A stretch of DNA of 64,000 nt, from the NCBI RefSeq assembly GCF_037940415.1, contig NZ_CP149798.1, positions 6,543,001-6,607,000 of the forward strand, in the 5' to 3' direction. A program made the translations under genes and the position numbers. Below, one piece after another: positions 52,477 to 63,365 of the stretch (positions within the stretch are counted from its first letter, which is position 1; each line of letters opens with the position of its first letter). The notes beneath the pieces were generated by a model. The model was not told the DNA's origin and made no database searches. It saw only the letters and a program-made list of their open reading frames with translations. This DNA is from Streptomyces sp. f51 (GTDB lineage: Bacteria > Actinomycetota > Actinomycetes > Streptomycetales > Streptomycetaceae).

Positions 52477-53538
52477 TCAGCACATTCCGGCGGGCTCGGA
52501 GACCTTGCACGTGTTGCTCCGGAACGTGTTGCCCTTGCCGGCCGTGTCGCGGTTGGCGAGGTCGGAGGGGCCGTTGCGCAGCAGCACGTTGTCGCGGACC
52601 TCGTTGCGCTCGCTGAGCGCGCCCACGAAGCTCTTGAACAGCACGATGCCGCCGGACAGCGGGGACGTGCCCACGTTGTCCTCGACCCGGTTGTGCGTGA
52701 CCCGGGTGTCCTCCGCCCCGGTGAGGACGATCCCCGAGCCCTGGAGGGCGGGCAGCCGGGCGGTCTTGGGGCAGGACTTGTTGTTGGCGTGGATGTAGTT
52801 GCGGCGCACGGACAGGTCGCCGACGCGCGGCTTGTTCTCGTCGCCCACGACGAACACCGCGGTGCAGTTGCCGGTGGCCTCGTTGCGGGCGACCGTCAGG
52901 TTCCGCAGCCGCCGCACCGTGATGCCGATGCGGTTGCCGCTCAGCAGGTTGTGGGCGACCACCGTGCCCCGGGTGTCGCGGGCTCCCTCCTCGGTGGCGA
53001 CCGTGTTGGAAAGGAACACACCGGCGTCGCCGTTGTCCTTCGCGGTGTTGCGGACGAACCTGGTCCGCACGGACCGCTCCTCGGCGATGCCCCACTGGCC
53101 GTTCTTCTCGGCGGTCACCCCGCGCACGGTCAGCCGGTCGGTCCCGGTCGCCCACAGGCCCTGCTTGGAGAAGCCCCTGACGGTCAGTGAGGCGACGGTG
53201 ACGCCGGAGAGGCGCTTGGCGTCGGTCCCCGTCACACAGATGCCGTTGCCCGCCTTGCCGCAGGCGTCGGTGGCGGCCGTGTTCGGCACGATGACGGTGG
53301 ACCGGGCGCTCGCGCCCCGCAGCGTCAGGTCCTTCACCGTGACGGTGACGCTCTCGTGATAGGTGCCGGGGGCGACGACGACGGTGTCGCCCGCGCGCGC
53401 CGAGTCCACGGCCTTCTGGATGGATTCACCCGGGCGTACCAGGTGCACCGACGGATGGTCGGCGGGCAGGGCTGCGCCCACTCCCGACGCGACGACGACC
53501 GCCGTGCAGGCGAGGTAGGCCATCTGTTGTCTGGTCAT
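52477..53538 (-). CDS. Exported right-handed parallel beta-helix protein
   Basis: A 353-residue protein. An N-terminal hydrophobic segment (LACTAVVVASGVGAALPA) is a probable signal peptide. The beta-helix begins LVRPGESIQKAVDSARAGDTVVVAPGTY (split in two strands), followed by repeated rungs such as GITVRRLRNLTVARNEATGN and RVGDLSVRRNYIHANN. The fold is shared by pectate lyases, NosD/CASH proteins and phage tail proteins. No catalytic set could be assigned. C-terminal cysteines (SNTCKVSEPAGMC) may be disulfide-bonded. Co-orientation and the 31-base gap suggest co-transcription with the methyltransferase gene. Confidence 0.85.
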   Translation of the reverse strand: MTRQQMAYLACTAVVVASGVGAALPADHPSVHLVRPGESIQKAVDSARAGDTVVVAPGTYHESVTVTVKDLTLRGASARSTVIVPNTAATDACGKAGNGICVTGTDAKRLSGVTVASLTVRGFSKQGLWATGTDRLTVRGVTAEKNGQWGIAEERSVRTRFVRNTAKDNGDAGVFLSNTVATEEGARDTRGTVVAHNLLSGNRIGITVRRLRNLTVARNEATGNCTAVFVVGDENKPRVGDLSVRRNYIHANNKSCPKTARLPALQGSGIVLTGAEDTRVTHNRVEDNVGTSPLSGGIVLFKSFVGALSERNEVRDNVLLRNGPSDLANRDTAGKGNTFRSNTCKVSEPAGMC

Positions 53539-53636
53539 GGGCCGAAGCTATGAACGGCCGTTGCCCACCGCCACCGCTGCTCCTCCAGGTGGCCCGCTCC
53601 GTCACCGTGACGCGCCGGGGAGGACGGTACGACGAC

Positions 53637-53669
53637 GCCGCCCCGGCCGGAGAGTCCGGCCGGGGCGGC
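53637..53669 (-). terminator. Terminator downstream of idh
   Basis: A perfect 15-bp stem pairs GCCGCCCCGGCCGGA (53637-53651) with TCCGGCCGGGGCGGC (53655-53669) around a 3-base loop. It sits between the idh stop and the start of the beta-helix gene, on the same strand. Confidence 0.85.
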
Positions 53670-53716
53670 GGGGGCGGAGGCGTGTCCGCGAGGTGGTGCG
53701 TGGGTGGAGCGGTGGA

Positions 53717-55936
<2,220 letters not shown>

Positions 55937-56246
55937 CGGGTGCTCCGCTCCACGTCTGCAACATTGCTCGACATCAAGATATCTCGTGAGCGCCCCCGGC
56001 TCGACAGGGGTCCGTTCCGCGTCGGACCGGGCGTGGTGGAAACCGGCCGCCCGCGCCGGAGGCGGCCCGCGGCGCGAACACGCGGGCATCCGTCCGGAGC
56101 TTCCTGATGTGAACATGTCGACCGGAGTGAAAACGGAACCGCAACCGGGCCGCCCGCCCGCGCGTACAGAAGGTGACGCGTACCTGATCGCGCACCTCAT
56201 CCCGTGGCGGACCTCCGGCCCTCCGTCGCCCGAACGAAAGCGAACC
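55937..56246. other. Divergent intergenic region idh / M1 peptidase
   Basis: There is no gene in these 310 bases. A near-palindromic CTCGACATCAAG (55967-55978) followed by ATATCTCGTGAG lies 31 bases upstream of the idh start and could be an operator or promoter element for idh. The right part, before the peptidase ATG at 56247, shows no clear -35/-10, and the ribosome site (GAACGAAAGCGAACC) is weak. Confidence 0.45.
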
Positions 56247-57800
56247 ATGAGATATCGCACCCGAGTGACGGCCCCTGCGGCCGCGCTGCTCGGCACCGCA
56301 GCCGCCCTCGCCGTCGCCCCCACCGCCTCGGCGCTGCCCCTGGCCCCACGGGCCGATCAGGGCACCCCGGGCGCGGAGACCCTGGGCGACTCCGTCTTCC
56401 CGTCCCTCGGCAACGGCGGCTACCGCGTCGAGGCGTACCACCTCGACTTCTCGTACGACGCCACGACCAGGCTGGTCGACGCCAAGGCGGTCCTGATGAT
56501 CAGGGCGACGCAGGACCTCTCCCGCTTCTCGCTCGACGCCCTCGGCCTGGACGTGCGCGCGGTGCGGGTCGGCGCCGTCGCGGCCGCCTTCGAGCAGGTC
56601 GGGGAGAAGCTGCGGGTCACCCCCGCGCGGACCCTGCCGGAGCACCGCGCCGTCGCGGTCTGTGTCGAGTACGGCGTGGACCCCGCCAGGAAGCTCACGC
56701 ACACCGCCTGGGTTCCCACCCCCGACGGCTTCGCGGTGTGCCCCCAGCCGGACGCCGCCCACACCGTCTTCCCGTGCAACGACCACCCGACCGACAAGGC
56801 GGACTTCAGCTTCCGCGTCACCGTGCCGAGCACCCTGCGCGGTGTCGCGAACGGCTCCCTGGTCGGCACCGAGACCCTGGACGGCGACCGGACCGCGTAC
56901 ACGTACCGCTCGGCCTCCCCGATAGCCACCGAACTGGTGCAGATCACCGTCGGCGACTACACCGTCAAGGAGCGGCAGGGGCCGGGCGGGCTGGGGCTGC
57001 GGGACGTCGTCCCGACGGCGCGGGCCGCCGCTCTGGAGCCGGCGCTCGCGCTCACCCCCGGTCTCGTCGACTGGCTGGAACAGCGGCTCGGCGCCTATCC
57101 GTTCGAGACGTACGGGCTGCTGCCCTGCAACTCCGACGACCCGAACGCCTTCGACTTCACGGGCCTGGAGACCCAGACCCTCACGCTCTACAAGCCGAAC
57201 TTCCTGCTCCAGGAGGAGAAGAAGATCGGCTCGCACATGATGCACGAGCTGGTCCACTCCTGGTTCGGCAACAGCGTCAGCCCCGCCGACTGGGCCGACC
57301 TGTGGCTGAACGAGGGGCACGCGGACTTCTACGGGCTCCTGTACCGCTACGAGCGCGGCTGGGCGGACTCGCTGGGGCTGACCACCATGGAAGCCCGGAT
57401 GAAGGACACGTACGCCCGGGGCGACCAGTGGCGCCAGTCCTCGGGACCCGTCGCCGCGCCGAACGCCGTCAACCTGTTCGACAGCCAGCGCTACCTGGGC
57501 GGCGTGCTGGTCCTCTACGCGCTGCGGGAACTCGTCGGCGAGGACGTGTTCCACCGCATCGAGCGCACCTTCCTGGACCGCCACCGCAACGGCTCGGCGA
57601 CCACCGCGGACTACATCGCGGTCGCGACCGAGATCTCCGGCACGGACCAATCGGGCTTCCTCAACGACTGGCTCTACGGGACGAAGACACCCCGTATGCC
57701 CAACCACCCGGACTGGACGGTCACCCCGGTGGTGTCGAGCCTGGTCGCACCGCGCCACCGCGAGCCCGGCCACTACCCGGACTCGACCGCCACGCTCTGA
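56247..57800 (+). CDS. Secreted M1-family zinc metallopeptidase
   Basis: A 517-residue gluzincin. A signal peptide ends near residue 30 (VAPTASALP). The N-terminal beta domain (about 60-240) includes YRVEAYHLDFSYDATTRLVDA (split at the strand) and FPCNDHPTDKADFSF. The catalytic domain has MMHELVHSWFGN (HELVH zinc site, about residue 332) and LWLNEGHADF with the third ligand Glu 18 residues later. The exopeptidase GAMEN position reads TGLETQT. It presumably clips N-terminal residues from extracellular peptides. ATG 56247 is chosen because it gives a well-formed signal peptide. Confidence 0.92.
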   Translation: MRYRTRVTAPAAALLGTAAALAVAPTASALPLAPRADQGTPGAETLGDSVFPSLGNGGYRVEAYHLDFSYDATTRLVDAKAVLMIRATQDLSRFSLDALGLDVRAVRVGAVAAAFEQVGEKLRVTPARTLPEHRAVAVCVEYGVDPARKLTHTAWVPTPDGFAVCPQPDAAHTVFPCNDHPTDKADFSFRVTVPSTLRGVANGSLVGTETLDGDRTAYTYRSASPIATELVQITVGDYTVKERQGPGGLGLRDVVPTARAAALEPALALTPGLVDWLEQRLGAYPFETYGLLPCNSDDPNAFDFTGLETQTLTLYKPNFLLQEEKKIGSHMMHELVHSWFGNSVSPADWADLWLNEGHADFYGLLYRYERGWADSLGLTTMEARMKDTYARGDQWRQSSGPVAAPNAVNLFDSQRYLGGVLVLYALRELVGEDVFHRIERTFLDRHRNGSATTADYIAVATEISGTDQSGFLNDWLYGTKTPRMPNHPDWTVTPVVSSLVAPRHREPGHYPDSTATL

Positions 57801-57836
57801 CCCGGCCCGTCGTGGTCCAGTCGCTTGCGCCCGTGC

Positions 57837-58922
57837 TCAGGGACGCTTGGCGGCCTCGCGCTGATGCGGAATGGCCGTCTCCAGGAAGCCCGCCGCGCCG
57901 GTCTGGATCGCGACCGTCCGGGCGGGCGACGGAATCCGGATGCCCTCTTCCCGGTAGCGCTTGTGCAGGCGCTTGATGAACTCGTGCTTGATCCGGTACT
58001 GGTCGCTGAACTCGCCCACACCGAGGATCACGGTCAGACCGATGCGCGAGTCGCCGAACGTGTGGAAACGCACGGCGGGTTCGTGCTCCGGCACGGCGCC
58101 GTCGATCCCGGTCATCACCTGCGCGACCACCTCGTTCGTGACCCGCTCGACGTGGTCGAGGTCGCTGTCGTAGCCGACGCCGACCTGCACGGTGAGCGTC
58201 ATCCGCTGCTCGGGCCGGGTGAAGTTGGTCATGTTGGTGCCCGAGAGCTGGGCGTTGGGGATGATGACCAGGTTGTTGGAGAGCTGACGGACCGTGGTGT
58301 TGCGCCAGTTGATGTCGACGACGTATCCCTCCTCCCCGCTGCTCAGCTGGATGTAGTCACCCGGCTGGATCGTCTTCGAGGCGAGGATGTGCACGCCCGC
58401 GAAGAGGTTGGCGAGGGTGTCCTGGAGCGCGAGGGCGACGGCCAGACCGCCCACGCCCAGGGCCGTGAGCAGGGGCGCGATCGAGATGCCCAGGGTCTGG
58501 AGGACGACCAGGAAGCCGATCGCCAGCACCACGACCCGGGTGATGTTCACGAAGATGGTGGCCGAACCGGCGACGCCCGAGCGGGACTGGGTCACCGAGC
58601 GGACCAGGCCGGCGATCAGCCGCGCGGCGGTGATCGTCGCGACCAGGATGAGCAGCACGGTCAGCGACCGGTTGACGGTGCGGCCGACCGGCGCGGTCAG
58701 CGGAAGCACCGCTGCCGCCGCGGCGACGCCTCCGGCCACCGCGGACCACGGCACGACGGTGCGCAGCGCGTCCACCATGACGTCGTCCCCGCTCCAGCGG
58801 GTGCGCTCGGCGTGCTTGCCGAGCCAGCGCAGCAGCATCCGCAGCAGGAACGCCGCCAGCAGCCCGGCCGCCACGGCTATTCCGGCGATCATCAGGTCGT
58901 CCACGGTGACGGAGCGCTTCAT
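57837..58922 (-). CDS. Mechanosensitive channel of the MscS family
   Basis: A 361-residue channel with about four transmembrane segments: TM near residues 9-28, then about 55-80, 84-105 and 120-145. The pore-lining TM3 is PLLTALGVGGLAVALALQDTLANL (about 150-173), followed by the MscS beta domain (IQPGDYIQLSSGEEGYVVDIN, split) and a C-terminal alpha-beta domain. It releases solutes on osmotic downshock. ATG 58922 follows GAGGAGGTCG; an in-frame upstream start would add an Arg/Pro-rich tail. It converges with the peptidase gene. Confidence 0.93.
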   Translation of the reverse strand: MKRSVTVDDLMIAGIAVAAGLLAAFLLRMLLRWLGKHAERTRWSGDDVMVDALRTVVPWSAVAGGVAAAAAVLPLTAPVGRTVNRSLTVLLILVATITAARLIAGLVRSVTQSRSGVAGSATIFVNITRVVVLAIGFLVVLQTLGISIAPLLTALGVGGLAVALALQDTLANLFAGVHILASKTIQPGDYIQLSSGEEGYVVDINWRNTTVRQLSNNLVIIPNAQLSGTNMTNFTRPEQRMTLTVQVGVGYDSDLDHVERVTNEVVAQVMTGIDGAVPEHEPAVRFHTFGDSRIGLTVILGVGEFSDQYRIKHEFIKRLHKRYREEGIRIPSPARTVAIQTGAAGFLETAIPHQREAAKRP

Positions 58923-59192
58923 CGACGACCTCCTCGCGGGCCGGGGCCGTCGGCGGGGCCGGGGTGAGGGCCCGTGGGCCGAATGTGCTGTGTCGTCACT
59001 TGCCACCTGCTCGAATCCGGGGACGCGCGGTCGTGCCCGGACGAATGATCATCTTCGCCCGGGAGACCGCTCATCCTGCCGCATCCGACCGCCCCTTCGT
59101 CACCAGCCCCGTACGGGACCGCTCTTGGGTTTCCGTGACGGCCGCCGGGCCCAACTGCCGTGCCCCGTGCGCCCGGACGGGGTGCGCGGGCG

Positions 59193-59957
59193 TCACTGCC
59201 CGCCGAAGGAACCGTGCCGTCCCGCGCCGGACGCGAACCGGGCCGCGCCCTCCATGCCCTCCTTCAACACGCCCATGCCGTGCAGGAGTTCGGTCCGCAT
59301 GGCCTCCTTCTCGACCAGGCCCTCCTGGTCGAGGACCGAGGCACGGTCGCTGCGCAGACAGGACTGGGGGAAGGCGGCGATCTCGGCGGCCAGCCGCTCG
59401 GCCTCGGCGCGGGCCCGGCCGGCCGGGACGAGACGGTTGGCGAGCCCCATCTCGTACGCCTCCCGGGCCTGGACCGGACGGCCGGTGAGGATCAGGTCCA
59501 TCGCACGGCTCGTGCCGATGAGCCGGGGCAGCCGGACCGTGCCCCCGTCGATCAGCGGCACGCCCCAGCGGCGGCAGAACACCCCGAAGACGGCGTCCTC
59601 CTCGGCGACCCGCAGATCGCACCACAGCGCCAGTTCGAGGCCGCCGGCCACGGCGTGCCCGGCGACGGCCGCGATCACCGGCTTGGTCAGGCGCAGCCGG
59701 GTGGGCCCCATCGGCCCGTCACCCTCCTCGGCCACCGCGTTGCCCCGCTCGGTGCCGATGGCCTTCAGGTCGGCGCCCGCGCAGAAGGTGCCGCCCTCGC
59801 CCCAGAGCACGGCGACCCGCGCGGACTCGTCGGCCTCGAACACGCGGAAGGCGTCGGCGAGTTCGGCCGCGGTCGGTCCGTCCACCGCGTTGCGGGCCGC
59901 GGGCCGTGAGAGGACGACCGTGGTGACGTGACCCTGACGTTCGCTACGGACCGGCAT
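59193..59957 (-). CDS. Enoyl-CoA hydratase/isomerase family protein
   Basis: A 254-residue crotonase-fold protein. The first oxyanion-hole segment is GGTFCAGADLKAI (about residues 54-66) and the second is AAVAGHAVAGGLELALWCDLR (about 94-114), with the catalytic-position Glu present in GGLELA. The second catalytic Glu site reads WGVPLIDGGTVRLPRL, where crotonases often have GxxPxxG-T; Asp replaces Glu, so activity may differ (isomerase or hydrolase). ATG 59957 follows GAAGGGACAGC. No beta-oxidation partners are adjacent. Confidence 0.88.
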   Translation of the reverse strand: MPVRSERQGHVTTVVLSRPAARNAVDGPTAAELADAFRVFEADESARVAVLWGEGGTFCAGADLKAIGTERGNAVAEEGDGPMGPTRLRLTKPVIAAVAGHAVAGGLELALWCDLRVAEEDAVFGVFCRRWGVPLIDGGTVRLPRLIGTSRAMDLILTGRPVQAREAYEMGLANRLVPAGRARAEAERLAAEIAAFPQSCLRSDRASVLDQEGLVEKEAMRTELLHGMGVLKEGMEGAARFASGAGRHGSFGGQ

Positions 59958-60083
59958 CGCGCTGTCCCTTCGGCGGCCGGCGCGCCACACCGCGCGCCGT
60001 GGTTACTCCTCGGTATCACAACCGGCGCCACGACGCACGACCCTGGGCGCCCCAGCCCCTCGGGGCGACCCCGCTCCCGCGTG

Positions 60084-61067
60084 TCAGATCACCTTCCAGC
60101 GGACCAGCGCGCCGAGCGTCAGCGCCCCCGGCAGCAGCGGCAGCCACACGGTGATGATCCGGTACGCGAGCACCACCGCCGTCGCCACGGCCACCGGGCC
60201 GCCCGCCGCGACCAGGGTCACGACCAGCGCCGCCTCCACCGAGCCGAGCCCGCCGGGCGTCGGCACCATCGCGACCGCGATCGTCGCCGCCAGATACGCG
60301 ATCATCATGTGCGTCGGGGACACCGGGAGGCCGAGGGCCCGTCCGACCGAGGCCAGTCCGGCGGCCTGGAGCAGCGGGAAGGCCAGCGAGCCGCCCCACA
60401 GGGCCAGCGCACGGGACGGGCGGCTGTGCACCGAGCGGGCCTCCCCGAAGGCGGTGCGCAGGAAGGAGAACACGGCCGCGCGCAGCCGTCGTACGAGAAG
60501 GAGCACCGCGAGCGCGCCGCACAGGGCCAGCGCGGCGACGAGCAGCAGGGGCGCGACCGCGCCGTCCGGAAGCAGGCCGTCGACCCGCAGCGCGTCGGGG
60601 AACGCGATCAGCAGGCCGAGGAGCAGGGTCAGCCGGGCGACCGCCTCGGCCAGCAGATACAGCGCGAGCGCGGCCGACGAACGGGCCAGCGGCACTCCGC
60701 ACACCGTCATGAACCGCAGGTTGACCGCCCCGGCGCCGAGCCCCGTGGGCAGCAGATGGTTCGCGGCGCCCGCGGCGAACTGCGTGGCCAGCAGCCTGCG
60801 GGCGGGCAGCCGTTCCATGACGGCGCCCTGACGGGTCACGGCCGCGGCCACCCAGGTCAGACAGGTCGCGGCGGCCGCCGCCACGAGCCAGGGCCACTCG
60901 GCCGACCGCAGATGACCGAAACCCTCGACCAGCACGGACCGGTGGCGCACGGCCACCACGAGGACCAGCGCGAGCGGGAGCAGGCACAGGACCGGCCGGA
61001 CGGCGGGGCGCAGGACGAGACGGCGGGGGAGCCGGGGCAGCGCCCGGGGAAGTCGTACGGCTGTCAC
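60084..61067 (-). CDS. Integral membrane protein, lysylphosphatidylglycerol synthase TM/UPF0104 family
   Basis: A 327-residue polytopic membrane protein with about seven to eight hydrophobic segments. The family marks are ATQFAAGAANHLLPTGLGAGAVNLRF (split; N-P-like HLLPTGLGAG turn about residue 90) and the late VPTPGGLGSVEAALV (about 262-276), typical of the UPF0104/AglD flippase-like domain. A lipid-flipping or glycolipid-transport role is assumed for the family. The GTG at 61067 is in frame with no good ribosome site. It is divergent from the SoxR-box ABC transporter gene. Confidence 0.85.
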   Translation of the reverse strand: MTAVRLPRALPRLPRRLVLRPAVRPVLCLLPLALVLVVAVRHRSVLVEGFGHLRSAEWPWLVAAAAATCLTWVAAAVTRQGAVMERLPARRLLATQFAAGAANHLLPTGLGAGAVNLRFMTVCGVPLARSSAALALYLLAEAVARLTLLLGLLIAFPDALRVDGLLPDGAVAPLLLVAALALCGALAVLLLVRRLRAAVFSFLRTAFGEARSVHSRPSRALALWGGSLAFPLLQAAGLASVGRALGLPVSPTHMMIAYLAATIAVAMVPTPGGLGSVEAALVVTLVAAGGPVAVATAVVLAYRIITVWLPLLPGALTLGALVRWKVI

Positions 61068-61227
61068 ATCGGGAGAGGCTTTCCGCGCCGCACCAACGCG
61101 AGGTTGCGGGCGCGCGGACGGCGGCTGACACCCGGGGCAAGCCGCGGCAGTGGCCGACCTCGCACGCCCCACGCCGGCCACGGGGCCCCTCGGGTCCCGC
61201 CCGCGCGCGTGCTCCCGCCCGGATCGG

Positions 61228-61258
61228 TTGACCTCAACAATGCTTGAGGTCCTACTGT
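61228..61258 (+). promoter_or_regulatory. SoxR-box promoter of the ABC exporter gene
   Basis: A -35 TTGACC (61228-61233) and a -10 TACTGT (61253-61258) are separated by 19 bp, the long spacing of MerR-family promoters. The spacer contains CCTCAA-N6-TTGAGG (61232-61249), the same half-sites and spacing as the E. coli SoxR box. The -10 is 7 bases from the ATG at 61266, so the transcript is leaderless. SoxR with an oxidised [2Fe-2S] cluster should activate it in response to redox-active compounds. Confidence 0.9.
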
Positions 61259-61265
61259 CTCTCCC

Positions 61266-63173
61266 ATGAGCATGGAGACCACAGCCTGGACACAGTTGCA
61301 CAGTGTCATGAACGCCCAGCAGGAGCGTCGTCCCTTCGACCGTGCGACGCTGCGCCGCATCGCCGCCTTCGCCCGTCCGCACCGCCGCCGTATCGCGCAG
61401 TTCGTCCTCCTCAGTGTGGTGACGGCGCTGCTGGCCGTCGCGACGCCTGTGCTCGCGGGGCATGTCGTGAACACCATCGTGGCCCACGGCGACGAGAGCA
61501 CCGTCGTCCGTCTTTCCGTGCTCATCGCCGTCATCGCGGTGGCCGAGGCGGGGTTCGGGATCCTTGGCCGCTGGCTCTCCTCGACCCTCGGCGAGGGCCT
61601 CATCCTCGATCTGCGCACGGCTGTCTTCGATCATGTGCAGCGCATGCCGGTCGCGTTCTTCACACGTACACGTACGGGCGCGCTCGTCAGTCGACTCAAC
61701 AACGACGTGATCGGCGCCCAGCGCGCGTTCAGCAACACCCTGTCCGGCGTCGTCAGCAATCTGGTGACCCTGCTGCTCACCCTCGTCGTGATGCTCACCC
61801 TGTCCTGGCAGATCACCCTGCTCGCGCTGGGCCTGCTGCCGGTGTTCGTCATCCCCGCCCGGCGGATGGGCAGCCGCATGGCCAGGCTCCAGCGCGAGGC
61901 CGCGGACCTCAACGCCTCCATGGGCACCCGCATGACCGAGCGCTTCTCCGCGCCCGGCGCCACCCTCGTCAAGCTCTTCGGGCGGCCCGGGGAGGAGTCC
62001 GCCGAGTTCGCGGCGCGCGCCCGGCGGGTGCGGGACATCGGGGTGCGCACGGCCATGGCGCAGTCCGCCTTCATCACCGCCCTGACCCTGGTGTCGGCCC
62101 TGGCGCTCGCCCTCGTCTACGGACTCGGCGGCTGGTTCGCCCTGCGCGGCACCCTGGAGCCGGGCGCGGTCGTCTCGCTCGCGCTGCTGCTGACCCGCCT
62201 GTACGCGCCGCTGACCTCGCTGGCCGGGGCGCGTGTCGAGGTCATGAGCGCCCTGGTCAGCTTCGAGCGCGTCTTCGAGGTGCTGGACCTGAAGCCGCTC
62301 ATCGAGGAGAAGCCGGAACCCCGTACGGTCCCCGAGGGGCCCGCGGCCGTCGAGTTCGAGGACGTCCGCTTCGCCTACCCCTCCGCCGACAAGGTCTCCC
62401 TCGCCTCCCTGGAGGAGGTCGCGGCCCTCGACACCCGGGGCGGCGACGAGGTCCTGCACGGCATCTCCTTCCGCGCCGAACCCGGCCAGACCGTCGCGCT
62501 CGTCGGCTCCTCGGGCGCCGGCAAGTCGACCATCGCGCAGCTGCTGCCCCGCCTGTACGACACCGACTCCGGGGCCGTACGCATCGGCGGCGTCGACGTC
62601 CGCGAGCTCAGCGCCGTCTCGATGCGCGCGACCCTCGGCATGGTCACCCAGGACGGGCACCTCTTCCACGACTCCGTCCGCGAGAACCTGCTCCTCGCCC
62701 GGCCCGAGGCGGCCGAGGAGGATCTGTGGGACGTGCTCCGCCGGGCCCGTCTCGACGACCTCGTACGGTCCCTGCCCGACGGCCTCGACACCGTGGTCGG
62801 CGAGCGCGGCTACCGGCTCTCCGGCGGCGAGCGCCAGCGCATGACCATCGCTCGGCTGCTGCTCGCCCGTCAGCGCGTGGTCATCCTGGACGAGGCCACC
62901 GCGCACCTCGACAACACCTCGGAGGCGGCCGTACAGGAGGCGCTCACCGAGGCGCTGGAGGGCCGCACCGCCGTCGTGATCGCGCACCGGCTGTCGACGG
63001 TCAGGGCCGCCGATCTGATCCTGGTGGTCGAGGCGGGACGGATCGTCGAGCGGGGCACGCACGACGACCTGCTCGCCGCGGACGGACGCTACGCGGAGCT
63101 GTACCGGACCCAGTTCAGGACCGGCCGGCCGGGCGAGGAGCCGGTCGCGGTGACCGCGGACGCGACGCCGTAG
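61266..63173 (+). CDS. SoxR-controlled ABC exporter (permease-ATPase half-transporter)
   Basis: A 635-residue half-transporter. The exporter transmembrane domain is at about 30-330 (six helices), then the ATPase with Walker A LVGSSGAGKSTI (about 413), signature LSGGERQRMTIARLLL (about 518), Walker B RVVILDEATAHLDN and H-loop HRLST. A short insert (SLASLEEVAALDTRGGDEV) lies before Walker A. The promoter carries a SoxR box, so it probably exports redox-cycling metabolites; from memory an ABC transporter is among the S. coelicolor SoxR targets. Its last codons run into a 21-bp tandem repeat that continues past the stop. Confidence 0.93.
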   Translation: MSMETTAWTQLHSVMNAQQERRPFDRATLRRIAAFARPHRRRIAQFVLLSVVTALLAVATPVLAGHVVNTIVAHGDESTVVRLSVLIAVIAVAEAGFGILGRWLSSTLGEGLILDLRTAVFDHVQRMPVAFFTRTRTGALVSRLNNDVIGAQRAFSNTLSGVVSNLVTLLLTLVVMLTLSWQITLLALGLLPVFVIPARRMGSRMARLQREAADLNASMGTRMTERFSAPGATLVKLFGRPGEESAEFAARARRVRDIGVRTAMAQSAFITALTLVSALALALVYGLGGWFALRGTLEPGAVVSLALLLTRLYAPLTSLAGARVEVMSALVSFERVFEVLDLKPLIEEKPEPRTVPEGPAAVEFEDVRFAYPSADKVSLASLEEVAALDTRGGDEVLHGISFRAEPGQTVALVGSSGAGKSTIAQLLPRLYDTDSGAVRIGGVDVRELSAVSMRATLGMVTQDGHLFHDSVRENLLLARPEAAEEDLWDVLRRARLDDLVRSLPDGLDTVVGERGYRLSGGERQRMTIARLLLARQRVVILDEATAHLDNTSEAAVQEALTEALEGRTAVVIAHRLSTVRAADLILVVEAGRIVERGTHDDLLAADGRYAELYRTQFRTGRPGEEPVAVTADATP

Positions 63174-63306
63174 CGATCGGACGCGACGCCGTGGCGATCG
63201 GACGCGACGCTGTAGCGATCGGGTTGGCCGCCGTAGCGACCGGGTTGGCCGCCGTAGCGACCGGGCGTGGCGCCGTGGCGACCGTTTGGGCCGCCGGTCG
63301 CGATCG
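63159..63306. repeat. 21-bp tandem repeat, about 7 units, spanning the ABC exporter stop codon
   Basis: Seven units of 21 bp start at 63159, 63180, 63201, 63222, 63243, 63264 and 63285. The first three share GACGCGACGC(C/T)GT(A/G)GCGATCG-type sequence; units 4 and 5 are identical to each other (GGTTGGCCGCCGTAGCG then ACCG). The stop codon of the exporter lies in unit 1. The rest fills the gap to the convergent GH78 gene. Confidence 0.93.
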
Positions 63307-63365
63307 GGTCGGCCGCCCGCCGCGTTCGGCGGGCGGCCCACCCCGGTTCGCGCCGGGACAGCCGG

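Noticed and set aside
60084..63341. 1085-codon minus-strand frame through the ABC exporter
   Set aside because: Only its last 327 codons (60084-61067) encode the UPF0104-type protein; the rest is antisense to the exporter and the 21-bp repeat.
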